A stretch of 64,000 nucleotides of DNA from Actinacidiphila glaucinigra (GCF_900188405.1 NZ_FZOF01000026.1:62001-126000), one strand, 5' to 3'; counted from the stretch's first letter, positions 42,527-51,283 are shown. Numbers and translations are program-made. Notes: generated from the sequence alone by a model not told the origin.

Positions 42527-42556
42527 ACTGTAGAGCATACGTATGATGTTTGTCAC
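42527..42556 (-). promoter_or_regulatory. Promoter with CATACGTATG operator between -35 and -10
   Basis: On the minus strand GTGACA (42556-42551) and TACAGT (42532-42527) are separated by 18 bases, and the spacer contains CATACGTATG (42537-42546). The extended context AACATCATACGTATGCT is shared with the sites at 45350 and 46463. An operator between the hexamers implies repression by direct competition with RNA polymerase. The transcript would start about 40 bases before the binding-protein ATG. Confidence 0.65.
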
Positions 42557-43500
42557 GAGCTGGAGCCGCATCATCTTGAGCAGTTGCCGTCGGGGGCCTG
42601 GTAATTCGGGGTCGCGAAGCCGGACGAGGTCCGGGAGCACTGCCGCCGGCGCGCCGCGGGCGCCTCCGCCGGCGCGGCTCAACTCGGCTGAATCAAGAGG
42701 TGATCGAGTGCCCGGCAAGGGCGGGCAGCCATGGGGTACCGCCGCCGGGCGATACCGGATCCGCCATCTCGTCGGCAACGGCGTCACGTGCGAACGCCGT
42801 CGTCCGGCTTCCCGCCCCTGGACCGGGTCCGGAACCTGATCCGTGCGCCCTCCGCCGATGACGCGATCGGCGGCCGGAGAGGGAGTTCCACGTCCGCTCG
42901 CGCGGCGAACCGCATGAGGGAGGGGAACGAACCGGGCCGGCGCCCCCTCGGTGAACCGGCCCCACATGACCAGGCGTTCGCCCTCGACCGCAGTGCCTTC
43001 CCCCGCGCCGGAAGCGCGCCCACGCCGACCGCGACGACCATGTCCCGCAAGGTCAAGAGCCGTTGAGGGAGCCGGAAGCGGTCCGGGAGTGCCTGCGGAA
43101 CGAACGGGTGGTGCGCCGGCGGGCCGACCGAGCCGGCCACTGACGCCATATCAGCACTTGTGACCTCGTCGCGGGGCCGGTCGGCGCGTCGAGGCCGACG
43201 ACCCGTGCGCCGGCACCGTGCCCTCCGATGCCGTCAACGACCGCCGACCGAGAATGTCGGTGTCGGTGCCGACGCCTTCCACCCGCACCGGCTCATGCCG
43301 CGCAGGCGGAGGCCCACGGCAACGTCGCCGTCCGCGCATCGGTCGAGGCTCGGACGTCGGCCACCTCCGTGAGGTCCCCGACGCCGGCGGCGCGGAAGAG
43401 CCCCGCCGTCGCCCCGAAGGGCGGCGCGTGCCCGGGCGTCAGCCTTCCCGCACCGCCCCCCGCAGGAGCGGTGCCACCACCGTCGGGGGTCGGAGAACCC
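42557..43500. other. Long stretch without recognisable genes
   Basis: About 940 bases between the importer promoter and the SDR gene. Several frames of 60-120 codons exist on both strands, but none shows a family motif, a ribosome-binding site or the phase-specific G/C pattern of its neighbours, and stop codons interrupt each in turn. It looks like degraded coding DNA or spacer; the original gene, if any, could not be identified. Confidence 0.5.
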
Positions 43501-44262
43501 TCAACGACCGAGCCAGCCACCATCCACCGGCAGGATCGCCCCGGAGACGTAGCGCGCGGCGTCCGACGCCAGGAACACGGCAGCGCCTGCGATGTCCTCC
43601 GCCGTTCCCCACCGCCCCGCCGGAATCCGCTCGAGAATCGCGCGGGACCGGTCGGGGTCGTCCTGGAGCGCCCGCGTATTGTCGGTCGCGATGTAGCCCG
43701 GGGCGATGCCGTTGACGGTCACACCGTGCCCCGCCCACTCGTTCGACAGCGCCCGGACCAGTCCCGCCGCGCCGGACTTGGCCGCCGCGTAGCCCGGCAC
43801 GTTGATCCCGCCCTGGAACGAGAGCAGCGAGGCGGTGAAGACGACGCGCCCGTACCGCGCGTCCAGCATCCGCCGCCCGAGAGCCTGGCTGAGCACGAAC
43901 GCGCTCGTGAGATCGACTTCGAGCACCTCGTCGAACCAATCCAGGGGGTGCTCGGCGGCGGGAGCACGGCGGATGGTCCCGGCGTTGTTGACCAGGATGT
44001 CCACCGGGCGCTCACCGGCGGCGAGTTCCTCGCCGAACCGGATCACCTGCCGCCGGTCCGCGAAGTCGACGCGGTGTCCGGAGAACTCACGGCCGAGCCC
44101 GCGCACGCGGTCGCCGATCGCCGACGACGCCGGATCGAGGGTGGCGGAGACCCCGACGATGTCGGCACCGGCGGCGGCCAGAGCCTCGGCGACGGCGAAC
44201 CCGATTCCACGCTTGGCCCCCGTCACGACGGCGAGGCGCCCGGTGAGGTCGAACGGGTTCAT
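43501..44262 (-). CDS. Short-chain dehydrogenase, 2-deoxy-gluconate/KduD type
   Basis: A 253-residue SDR: start NPFDLTGRLAVVTGAKRGIG, NNAGTIRRAPAAEH, catalytic Ser in TASLLSFQGG, YAAAK and the C-terminal YVSGAILPVDGGWLGR. The FxLxGxxAxVTGAxxGIG opening and NNAGxIRR motif are typical of KduD/2-deoxy-D-gluconate 3-dehydrogenases, which act on keto-deoxy sugar acids. ATG 44262 overlaps the stop of the zinc alcohol dehydrogenase gene (ATGA). It probably oxidises or reduces the keto-deoxy acid made by the dehydratase of this locus. Confidence 0.87.
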   Translation of the reverse strand: MNPFDLTGRLAVVTGAKRGIGFAVAEALAAAGADIVGVSATLDPASSAIGDRVRGLGREFSGHRVDFADRRQVIRFGEELAAGERPVDILVNNAGTIRRAPAAEHPLDWFDEVLEVDLTSAFVLSQALGRRMLDARYGRVVFTASLLSFQGGINVPGYAAAKSGAAGLVRALSNEWAGHGVTVNGIAPGYIATDNTRALQDDPDRSRAILERIPAGRWGTAEDIAGAAVFLASDAARYVSGAILPVDGGWLGR

Positions 44263-45278
44263 GACGCGCCCACCTCGACGAGCAGTTTCATCGCCTGCCC
44301 GGCCTCTAGGACACCGAACGCCGATTCCACCTCGCTCAGGGGCACGATGCCCGTGATGAGCTTCTCGGCCGGTATCGCGCCCTCGGCCAGCAGCTCGATG
44401 GCGCGCTCGAAGTCGTGGCGCTGGTAGACCCGTGCACCGAGCAACCTCAGCTCCCGCCAGAACACGCGGTGCAGGTCGATGGGCCGCGGTTGCGAGTGGA
44501 TGGCCACCACCACGAGCGTGCCGCGGACCTTGGCCAAGCCGGTGGCGGCAAGCACGGCGGCGGCCGAGCCGGAGACCTCGAAAACGACGTCCGCTCCGGC
44601 GCCGTCCGTCCACTCCTCCACCCAGGAGACCTGATCGACCGACGAGGGGTCCAGCGTCGTCAGCCCCATCCCCTCGGCGGCCGCCCGCCGGTTCGGGTCG
44701 ATCTCGGCGATCACGACCTCGGCACCGGACGCGGCGGCGACACTCGCGATCAGAACGCCGATCGGGCCCGCACCGATGACGACGGCCTTGTCGCCCGCGG
44801 CGAGTTCGGAACGCCGTACGTCATGGACCGCCACCGCGACGGGCTCCACCAGCGCGGCGTCCCGCAGGGAGATCTCCGAGGGCAGCCGTACGAGTGTCGA
44901 CGCCGGTACGTTCCAATACTCCTGAAGCGCTCCGGGCCTGTCGATGCCGATGAAGTCCAGGTTCTGGCAGATGTGCTCGTTCCCCGCACGGCAGGCCGGA
45001 CAAGTGCCGTCCCAGTCCAGCGGCATGACGGTCACCGCATCCCCCACCGACCAGCCCTCCACGCCGGCGCCGAGGGCGACGACCGTGCCCGACATCTCGT
45101 GTCCGATCGTCGCCGGCTTGCTGACCCGGCCGTCCATGTCCCCGTGGAACACGTGCAGGTCCGTGCCGCAGATTCCGACGTACGCCACGGCGACTCGGAC
45201 CTCCCCCGCACGCGGATCAGCCGGTTGCCGCTCCTCGACCGTCATCGTGCGCGCGCCTACGTAACTTGCCGCCAACAT
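44259..45278 (-). CDS. Zinc-dependent medium-chain alcohol/polyol dehydrogenase
   Basis: A 339-residue MDR enzyme: catalytic zinc ligands in GICGTDLHVF and GHEMSG, structural zinc cysteines in CPACRAGNEHIC, and cofactor motif VIGAGPIGVL with an acidic residue after the second strand (IAEIDPNR) indicating NAD preference. It resembles sorbitol/L-threonine-type dehydrogenases. ATG 45278 has GAGGAGGAG nine bases upstream. It is divergent from the aldo/keto reductase gene, and both starts flank the palindrome at 45350. Confidence 0.88.
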   Translation of the reverse strand: MLAASYVGARTMTVEERQPADPRAGEVRVAVAYVGICGTDLHVFHGDMDGRVSKPATIGHEMSGTVVALGAGVEGWSVGDAVTVMPLDWDGTCPACRAGNEHICQNLDFIGIDRPGALQEYWNVPASTLVRLPSEISLRDAALVEPVAVAVHDVRRSELAAGDKAVVIGAGPIGVLIASVAAASGAEVVIAEIDPNRRAAAEGMGLTTLDPSSVDQVSWVEEWTDGAGADVVFEVSGSAAAVLAATGLAKVRGTLVVVAIHSQPRPIDLHRVFWRELRLLGARVYQRHDFERAIELLAEGAIPAEKLITGIVPLSEVESAFGVLEAGQAMKLLVEVGAS

Positions 45279-45349
45279 ACCGATCGGCTCCTCCTCGCCA
45301 TGTCGCGGGCCGCACCGGCCCACAGCCCGGGCAGCCTAACAGGAAACAT

Positions 45350-45375
45350 CATACGTATGCTGTCACTGCTACAGT
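45350..45375. promoter_or_regulatory. CATACGTATG operator plus -10 for the aldo/keto reductase gene
   Basis: CATACGTATG at 45350-45359, in the extended context AACATCATACGTATGCT, lies between the divergent dehydrogenase and reductase genes. TACAGT at 45370-45375 is a good -10, placing the transcript start at about 45382-45383, the first base of the GTG start codon; the reductase mRNA would then be leaderless. The site can control both divergent genes. Confidence 0.6.
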
Positions 45376-45382
45376 CGGCCTC

Positions 45383-46414
45383 GTGACCAGCGATCCGCCG
45401 CAGGGCGACCATGCATCCCTGGAGCAGACGCTCCCGACCCGAGGACTGCGAACCGGGCACCGGCTCACGGAGTTGGGCCTGGGCGCGGCCCAGTTCGGCA
45501 ACCTGTTCACCGAGACGACCGACGACGAGGCGCATCGCGCCGTCGCAGCCGCGACCGGGGAAGGGATCCGCTACTTCGACACCGCGCCGCACTACGGCCT
45601 CGGGCTGTCCGAACGCCGCCTGGGGGGCGCCCTCCATGCGGCCACTCGGCGGGGTGTGGTCATCTCCTCGAAGGTCGGGCGCCTGCTTGTGGACAGCCCG
45701 GACACGAGTCATCTGCTCGACGACGACGGGTTCGTCGTGCCGGCCACCAAGAGGCGGGTCTGGGACTTCAGCCGCGACGGGATCCTGCGTTCCGTGGAGG
45801 AGTCACTGGCGCGGCTCGGGACGGACCGGCTCGACATCGCCTATCTGCACGATCCGGACGACCACTGGGAGCCGGCCTCGTCGAGCGGGATCGCCGCCCT
45901 GGCCGGACTTCGGGACCAGGGCGTCGTCGGGGCCATCGGCGCCGGCATGAACCAGGCGGCGATGCTTGCCGAGTTCGTGAGGCGGACCGACGTCGACGTG
46001 GTGATGGTCGCCGGACGATTCACCCTTCTCGATCAATCGGCGCTGCACGACCTGTTGCCCGTCGCCGTCGCCCGCGGCGTCGGCGTCGTCGCCGCGGCGG
46101 TCTACAACTCCGGACTGCTGAGCACCAAGGTCGTGGACGGCACGGCGACTTACGACTACGGGGCAGCGCCGCGGGGCATCGTCGAACGCGCCGCCCGCAT
46201 CGCAGGCGTCTGCGAGCGACATGGCGTGGAGCTTCCCGCGGCCGCGGTCCAATACCCGTTGCGCCATCCCGCGGTCGTCTCGGTAGTGACAGGGATGCGC
46301 ACCGAGGAACACGTCCGAAGCAATGTCGCGCGGTATCGGGCGGACATCCCGGAGGCGCTGTGGGAGGAGCTGCACATCACAGGGCTCGCCCCGGACCCGG
46401 CCCGGGCAAGCTAG
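45383..46414 (+). CDS. Aldo/keto reductase, aldose 1-dehydrogenase type (paralogue of the 29.6 kb gene)
   Basis: A 343-residue aldo/keto reductase with YFDTAPHYGLGLSERRLGG, SSKVGRLL, YLHDPDDHWEP and YPLRHPAVVSV. These segments match the fucose-locus enzyme at 29635 almost word for word, including AIGAGMNQAAML. It should oxidise an aldose at C1 to the lactone opened by the lactonase at 36870. GTG 45383 is chosen because the frame upstream is not protein-like and the -10 at 45370 predicts a leaderless transcript from that base. Confidence 0.87.
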   Translation: MTSDPPQGDHASLEQTLPTRGLRTGHRLTELGLGAAQFGNLFTETTDDEAHRAVAAATGEGIRYFDTAPHYGLGLSERRLGGALHAATRRGVVISSKVGRLLVDSPDTSHLLDDDGFVVPATKRRVWDFSRDGILRSVEESLARLGTDRLDIAYLHDPDDHWEPASSSGIAALAGLRDQGVVGAIGAGMNQAAMLAEFVRRTDVDVVMVAGRFTLLDQSALHDLLPVAVARGVGVVAAAVYNSGLLSTKVVDGTATYDYGAAPRGIVERAARIAGVCERHGVELPAAAVQYPLRHPAVVSVVTGMRTEEHVRSNVARYRADIPEALWEELHITGLAPDPARAS

Positions 46415-46462
46415 CCCTCCGGGCCTCAAAGTCATACGTCACATGAATCTTGTCGCAAACAT

Positions 46463-46472
46463 CATACGTATG
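46463..46472. promoter_or_regulatory. CATACGTATG operator before the beta-helix enzyme gene
   Basis: The palindrome lies 49 bases before the ATG of the secreted enzyme and again in the context AAACATCATACGTATGCT. TTGTCG (46450-46455) and TAACTC (46474-46479), 18 bases apart, could be the promoter hexamers, so the operator would again lie in the spacer. An imperfect second copy, CATACGTCAC, is seen at about 46433-46442. Confidence 0.6.
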
Positions 46473-46520
46473 CTAACTCTGTGTCGGGCATCAACGCCCC
46501 TTCACAGGAAGCGATCGAAC

Positions 46521-49181
46521 ATGACATCGACGTCAGACTCGACACGCTCGGTGAGCAGACGATGGAGGCGCAGGGCCGGCGCCCTGGCAGCGCTCGGCGC
46601 CTGCGCCGTCATCGCATCAGCGCTCGTCCCCCTCCAGGCGCAAGCCGCTCCCCGGGCGGAATACTTCGCAGCCCCCGACGGCAAGGACTCCGGACACTGC
46701 AGCCAGGCGCAGCCGTGCTCGCTCGAGCGGGCACAGCATGTCGTCGGCCCTGCCACCAAGCACGGCGACGTGACCGTTCAGCTTGCCGACGGCACCTATC
46801 GCCTCTCCGAGCCTCTCCGGTTCGGGCCCGGCGACGACGGCGGCGACCACACCGTCCAGTGGACCGCCGCCCCGGGCGCGCACCCCGTCATCACAGGCGC
46901 CTCGAAGGTCACCGGCTGGTCCAAGTCCGAGGCGGGGTCGGGCATCTGGGAGGCGGACACCCCCAGCGGCCTCGACACCCGGCAGCTCTACGTGAACGGT
47001 GTGATCGCCCCTCGCGCCGCCATCCGCCTGGCCAACGCCGACGTCACTCCGACCGCGACCGGCCTCACCATCAAGAACCCGGCCCTGAGCTACCTGGCCA
47101 CGCTCCCCGACCAGGGGCGCATCGAGTTCGAGTCCCTCGGCGACTTCACGAACCGCTACTCGCCGGTCCAGAGCATCAGTGCCACCGAGATCACGATGGC
47201 CCAGCCGGCGTGGGACAACAACACGTGGGGCTGGGACACCGTCCAGAACTCGTTCCTGGCCGGTCCGAGCTGGTACCTCGACAACTCGCTGAGCTTCCTG
47301 ACCCAGGTCGGCCAGTGGTACATCTCCCCGAGCGCCGGGAAGCTCTACTACAAGCCGGCGGACGGGGTCGACCCCAACCGGCTCGACATCGAGCTGCCCC
47401 GCCTGCAGTCGCTGATCAGCATCGGCGGGACGTACGACGAGCCGGTGACCGGACTCGCCTTCAAGGGCATCCAGTTCTCCGGAACCTCCTGGCTCGGCCC
47501 CTCCACCGACGGGTACGCGGACCAGCAGAACGGCCTCTTCATCAAGGGCGCCTACGACTACCGCCCAGCCGACGCGTTCACCAACTGCTCGCGCGGCTGT
47601 GAGATGTTCGAGCGGGCGCGCACCAGCTGGTTCCAGGAGCCCGCCGCCGTGCAGGTCTCCGCCGCCAGCCGCATCTCGTTCACCGGCAACACGTTCACCA
47701 ACCTCGGCCAGTCGGCGCTGGGCATCGGGAACGACGCCAACGCCACGGTGACCGGGGTCGGGCTGGGCGCCGGCGACATCGACGTGGTCGGCAACCGGTT
47801 CACGGAGAACAGCGGCCACGGTGTCGCGGTCGGCGGTGTGCTGCCCGACGCGCACCACCCGAGCGATCCGCGGATGACCAACCACGACGTCCTGATATCC
47901 GACAACACGATCAATCGCGTGGCGGTCGACTACAAGGACAACAGCGGCATCCTCAGCACCTACGTCACGGGCGCCCGCATCCTGCACAACGAGGTGTCCA
48001 ACGTCCCCTACGACGGCATCGACACCGGCTACGGCTGGGGCATCAACGACGCCGGCGGCTCGAACGACTACGTCGACCGCGGCTACTACAAGTGGAACAC
48101 GCAGTACACGACGCCGACGACGCTGAAGGACAATCGCGTCGAGGGCAACCTCGTGCACAACACGAAGGCGCGCTTCGCCGACGGCGGGTCGGTGTACAAC
48201 CTCTCGGCGAGCCCGGGAAGCGTCGTTTCCAAGAACTACCTGTTCAACATCTCGGGAGTCGGCCTCTACCTCGACGAGGGCTCCCGCTCGATGACCTACG
48301 AGAACAACGTGGTCCAGGGCGGTTCCTTCCTCTTCACCAACGCCTACAGCCTCCGCAACAACACCAGTGACAACGTCATCCAGAACAACTGGTACAACTC
48401 GGGCGGAGCCTCGACGCCGAACGCAGCGGCGCACAACAACCAGCTGATCAACAACGTCGAGGTCACCGGCGCCAACTGGCCCGCGGCCGCACGGGACGTG
48501 ATCTGCCAGGCGGGTGTCGCACCGCAGTACCGGACCTCACTCAACGCGAACCAGTTCGGCTTCACCGGGTGCCCGGCCGGTGGACCCGTCGCACCGGGCC
48601 TGCGCACCGCCGGGAGTTCGGCCGTCAGCTCGTACTTCGGCCAGAGCTTGGGCGCATTCGGGATCGCGGCGGCGGGCGCCGACGTGTGGGGCGCCGGCGG
48701 TCAGCACGACGACCAGTTCGGCTCGATCTACCGGGACGACTCGTTCGCGGCCGACTCGAGCGTGTCCACCCGGGTCGTGTCCGTCAACGACGCCAACGCC
48801 TGGGCCAAGTCCGGGGTCATGGTCCGCAACGACATGACCAAGGCGGGAAGTTCGACCGGGTACGCCGTCGTCGCGGTCACCGGCCGCAACGGCGTCGTGT
48901 TCGAATGGGACGCCAACGGCGACGGGTACCTGGACACCGACGCCCGCGCCGCCGTCGACATCTACCGCCCCATCTGGGTGAAGCTCACCCGATCGGGCAC
49001 CTCGTTCAGCGCCTCGTACTCCTACGACGGCGCCAACTACCTGCCGATCGGTCAGCCCGTGACGCTGGCCTCCGCGGCAGCGAAGCAGGACGCGGGCATC
49101 TTCTCCACGTCTCACGACGTCACGCAGTCAGCGATCAACCAGTTCGACTCCGGCTCCTTCACGGCCGCGAAGATGCCGTAG
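46521..49181 (+). CDS. Secreted right-handed parallel beta-helix enzyme with C-terminal lectin-like domain
   Basis: An 886-residue exported protein. Signal peptide: arginine-rich start, hydrophobic run, cleavage after QAQA (about residue 42). A beta-helix region follows, with DGTYRLSEPLRFGPGDDGG, ARQLYVNG-like TRQLYVNGVIAPRAAIR, and repeated N-rich turns (VVGNRFTENSGHGVAVGG, GNLVHNTKARFADGG). This layout is seen in GH141 and related families that cut pectic or fucosylated glycans. The last 190 residues (DDQFGSIYRDDSF, SGVMVRNDMT, VKLTRSGTSFSASYSYDG) form a beta-sandwich of the DUF1349/laminin-G-like kind. ATG 46521 has AGGAAG ten bases upstream. Confidence 0.82.
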   Translation: MTSTSDSTRSVSRRWRRRAGALAALGACAVIASALVPLQAQAAPRAEYFAAPDGKDSGHCSQAQPCSLERAQHVVGPATKHGDVTVQLADGTYRLSEPLRFGPGDDGGDHTVQWTAAPGAHPVITGASKVTGWSKSEAGSGIWEADTPSGLDTRQLYVNGVIAPRAAIRLANADVTPTATGLTIKNPALSYLATLPDQGRIEFESLGDFTNRYSPVQSISATEITMAQPAWDNNTWGWDTVQNSFLAGPSWYLDNSLSFLTQVGQWYISPSAGKLYYKPADGVDPNRLDIELPRLQSLISIGGTYDEPVTGLAFKGIQFSGTSWLGPSTDGYADQQNGLFIKGAYDYRPADAFTNCSRGCEMFERARTSWFQEPAAVQVSAASRISFTGNTFTNLGQSALGIGNDANATVTGVGLGAGDIDVVGNRFTENSGHGVAVGGVLPDAHHPSDPRMTNHDVLISDNTINRVAVDYKDNSGILSTYVTGARILHNEVSNVPYDGIDTGYGWGINDAGGSNDYVDRGYYKWNTQYTTPTTLKDNRVEGNLVHNTKARFADGGSVYNLSASPGSVVSKNYLFNISGVGLYLDEGSRSMTYENNVVQGGSFLFTNAYSLRNNTSDNVIQNNWYNSGGASTPNAAAHNNQLINNVEVTGANWPAAARDVICQAGVAPQYRTSLNANQFGFTGCPAGGPVAPGLRTAGSSAVSSYFGQSLGAFGIAAAGADVWGAGGQHDDQFGSIYRDDSFAADSSVSTRVVSVNDANAWAKSGVMVRNDMTKAGSSTGYAVVAVTGRNGVVFEWDANGDGYLDTDARAAVDIYRPIWVKLTRSGTSFSASYSYDGANYLPIGQPVTLASAAAKQDAGIFSTSHDVTQSAINQFDSGSFTAAKMP

Positions 49182-49312
49182 GTGCCGCTCACGGTGGGTC
49201 GACGACAGCCCCGGTGAAGTGCTCCGGAGCGCGCCGCAGGCCCGCGCTTCGCGACTCCGGCGGCAGGCGCACAAAGCACCGGAGCCCAAACGTGACCTGT
49301 CGTCGGCCATCC

Positions 49313-49350
49313 GGCCGTGCGGGGCGGGCGTACGCTCGCCCCGCACGGCC
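49313..49350 (+). terminator. Strong hairpin terminator after the beta-helix gene
   Basis: GGCCGTGCGGGGCG at 49313-49326 pairs perfectly with CGCCCCGCACGGCC at 49337-49350; the 10-base loop is itself nearly self-complementary, so the stem can extend to about 18 pairs. It lies 131 bases after the stop. Confidence 0.75.
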
Positions 49351-49423
49351 TTCCGGCACAGTGCGGTGGGCCGCATTCGATCCGGCCGGTGCGCCCTCAT
49401 GGGATACAGCGCACCGGTCGGCC

Positions 49424-49657
49424 CCTTCAGGTCCTGCGGCTGCCAGGACGCCCTGTCGTCAAAGGACACCTCGAGCTTGACCGAGGAGACCGCGTCCTCG
49501 GCGGCGTCGCTGCCGAGGACAACAGGAGTCACGCAGAAGGCCGACGTACGCTTCGCCCGCCTGGCGCGGTCCACCTCCGCTTCGTAGTCGAGCTGGACCA
49601 GAGGGATGACCTGAGCGTCAGCGGTACCGGACTCGAAGCCCCATCCGGTGTGCGTGG
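49424..49657 (-). pseudogene. 234-bp copy of the 3' part of the subtilase gene
   Basis: These 234 bases align without gaps to 15515-15748 inside the S8 protease gene, at roughly 90 percent identity by eye. On the minus strand they encode AKRTSAFCVTPVVLGSDAAE and SSVKLEVSFDDRASWQPQDL, matching the protease almost residue for residue, in an open frame. No catalytic domain is nearby, so it is the orphan end of a second subtilase gene or a captured segment. The flanks (49351-49423 and 49658-49878) contain nothing recognised. Confidence 0.75.
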
Positions 49658-49878
49658 CGGCCGGCGCCGGCCCCCGCCCCAGTCATGTCTGTCGCGGTCT
49701 CCTGCAATGGTGCCGCCGGCCTCTGCGCCCGGTATGACCCTGCCCCCTGTCGAAGCAATGACTGGGGGCGGTGTCACCGGGCCCGAGGGTGCCGTCGGAG
49801 ACGCAGATCAAAGACCCGACCAACGCCAGCCGTAGATCGTCGGATTGCTGGCGGGGACCACCACTCCATGAGGTCCTG

Positions 49879-50505
49879 TCAGTACCAAAGAGTGAGCCCG
49901 ACCGCGCCGGCTCCCGTACGTGCCGCGTGACGCAGCACCCGAAGCGGGCCGTCGATCAGTTCGTCAATGTTGCAGTTCGGGTCGTCCGCCATCTCGTCCA
50001 GCCACAGCCGGATCCGGGAGGCCACATGGGCCCGACGTGGCGTCTGAAGGACCAGCGCCTTCTCAGCCGCGGGGATTGCGTCCCTGACTTGCGCGGCGTC
50101 GAACAAGAACTGCCCGCAGCAGCCCGGGAATCGCAGAGTCGTGTCCCTGCCGAGCGCCCACATGAGCGCCGCCGCGCCGTCCCCCCTGGGTACGGCGGAA
50201 CAGAACAGGTTTTCGCCTTCCTGCTGCGGGACCGCTTGAAGCAGGTAGTCCTGGAACTCGTCCACGTCGGTCTCGTCGTTCCGGACCCCGTAGACCGCGT
50301 CGGCAAAGCGCACGATGTCGTCCACGCGAGGCGGCCGCTCGGGTCTCCCGTCGATCAATTCCGTGGGCTCGAGATACTCGCGCCAGTGACTCTCGTCGGC
50401 GGACGACGCCGGCCACGCGCCGTGGGCGCCTGCCGCGTCGGGGAAGCGGCGGCGAGCTTCCTCAATGGGATGGTCCGCCACTACGCCGACCACCCATACC
50501 CCCAT
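49879..50505 (-). CDS. Conserved-looking hypothetical protein, 208 residues
   Basis: I do not recognise this family. The protein is acidic, opens with hydrophobic MGVWVVGVVADHPIEEARRR and has a Cys-Cys in FPGCCGQFLF, a mid-region DEFQDYLLQAVPQQEGEN and a conserved-looking ASRIRLWLDEMADDPNCNID. Codon bias supports it as a real gene. AAGGAG lies 11 bases before ATG 50505 but only two before ATG 50514, so 50505 is preferred. The next gene upstream on this strand is a SUKH-like fragment, which might hint at an immunity/toxin neighbourhood, but that is weak. Confidence 0.6.
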   Translation of the reverse strand: MGVWVVGVVADHPIEEARRRFPDAAGAHGAWPASSADESHWREYLEPTELIDGRPERPPRVDDIVRFADAVYGVRNDETDVDEFQDYLLQAVPQQEGENLFCSAVPRGDGAAALMWALGRDTTLRFPGCCGQFLFDAAQVRDAIPAAEKALVLQTPRRAHVASRIRLWLDEMADDPNCNIDELIDGPLRVLRHAARTGAGAVGLTLWY

Positions 50506-50563
50506 CACCCTCATCCGCGCTCCTTACAGACCCCATCTGCCGAGGGGCCGATACCCCTCACAT

Positions 50564-50947
50564 CTATCGTGCAACGTCCTCGCACAGCTCCACCAGGTCC
50601 AGCCAACGAGTCCGGTGGTCGTTGGCCTCCGGGTCCCAGACGAGGACCGAGCCGTGCCGTGTCTCTCGCTCCTGACAGAGAAAGAGCTCGTCGCCTGTCA
50701 CAGAGACCGCGAACGGGATCCACGAGACATTTGCGGGACGTGCGTACCCGGACCTTGAGGAGTGCGTCGGGACTTGTTCGGAATCCGGAAGAGGCCGAGG
50801 GCTGCCTCCGACCACCGCCTGCCCCGAGAGGGCGAGGAAGCCCACCTCAGGCGCGGCGGCCCGCGCCGCGTCCTTCATCAGACCGTGCGCAATGCGCAAC
50901 TCAGCCGTACTGTAGAGCCGGTAGCCGCCCGGCACTATGCTCCGCAT
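50564..50947 (-). pseudogene. SMI1/KNR4 (SUKH)-like protein fragment, N-terminus missing
   Basis: From ATG 50947 the frame gives 127 residues: GGYRLYSTAELRIAHGLM, then WIPFAVSVTGDELFLCQERE and GSVLVWDPEANDHRTRWLDL. This order (GYRLYS, then WxPFAxxxxGDxxxL, then VxxWDxE) is that of the second half of SUKH-superfamily proteins, which include immunity proteins to contact-dependent toxins. The first half (W...LPxDYxxFLxxxNG) is not found in any frame upstream. The 336 bases to the next gene (50948-51283) contain no recognised coding sequence. Confidence 0.5.
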
Positions 50948-51283
50948 CCTCTTCCTGCGAGGTGCCCGATCGTGCGGTCGGATAAAGGCGTGCGATGCCA
51001 GTGCCCGTCGGCGTCTGCCCTGCAGCGGCGACCACGACCTGCTGACGCTCGAAGAAGCAGCGCGCGCCGCACCGCGGATTGAAATCCCAGGTCCTCCGCG
51101 TGAGGTGGCCCTGACCAGCACCTATGGTCAAGCCGCCTGGCTTGCCGGCCTCGGGCGCTCCGTGACCGACCACTCTTGTCCGGTGTTGACCGCCTCAACT
51201 GGCACGCATCTGCGACGCGGCCAGCAGCGCCGCCTCGGCGTGCCTGTTGGCCTTGCGTGCAGTGCGGCGTGATCGAATAGGGC

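Noticed and set aside
42784..43149. A 121-codon leftward frame in the unassigned stretch
   Set aside because: No ribosome-binding site, no motif and no neighbouring support; kept as part of a gene-free region.
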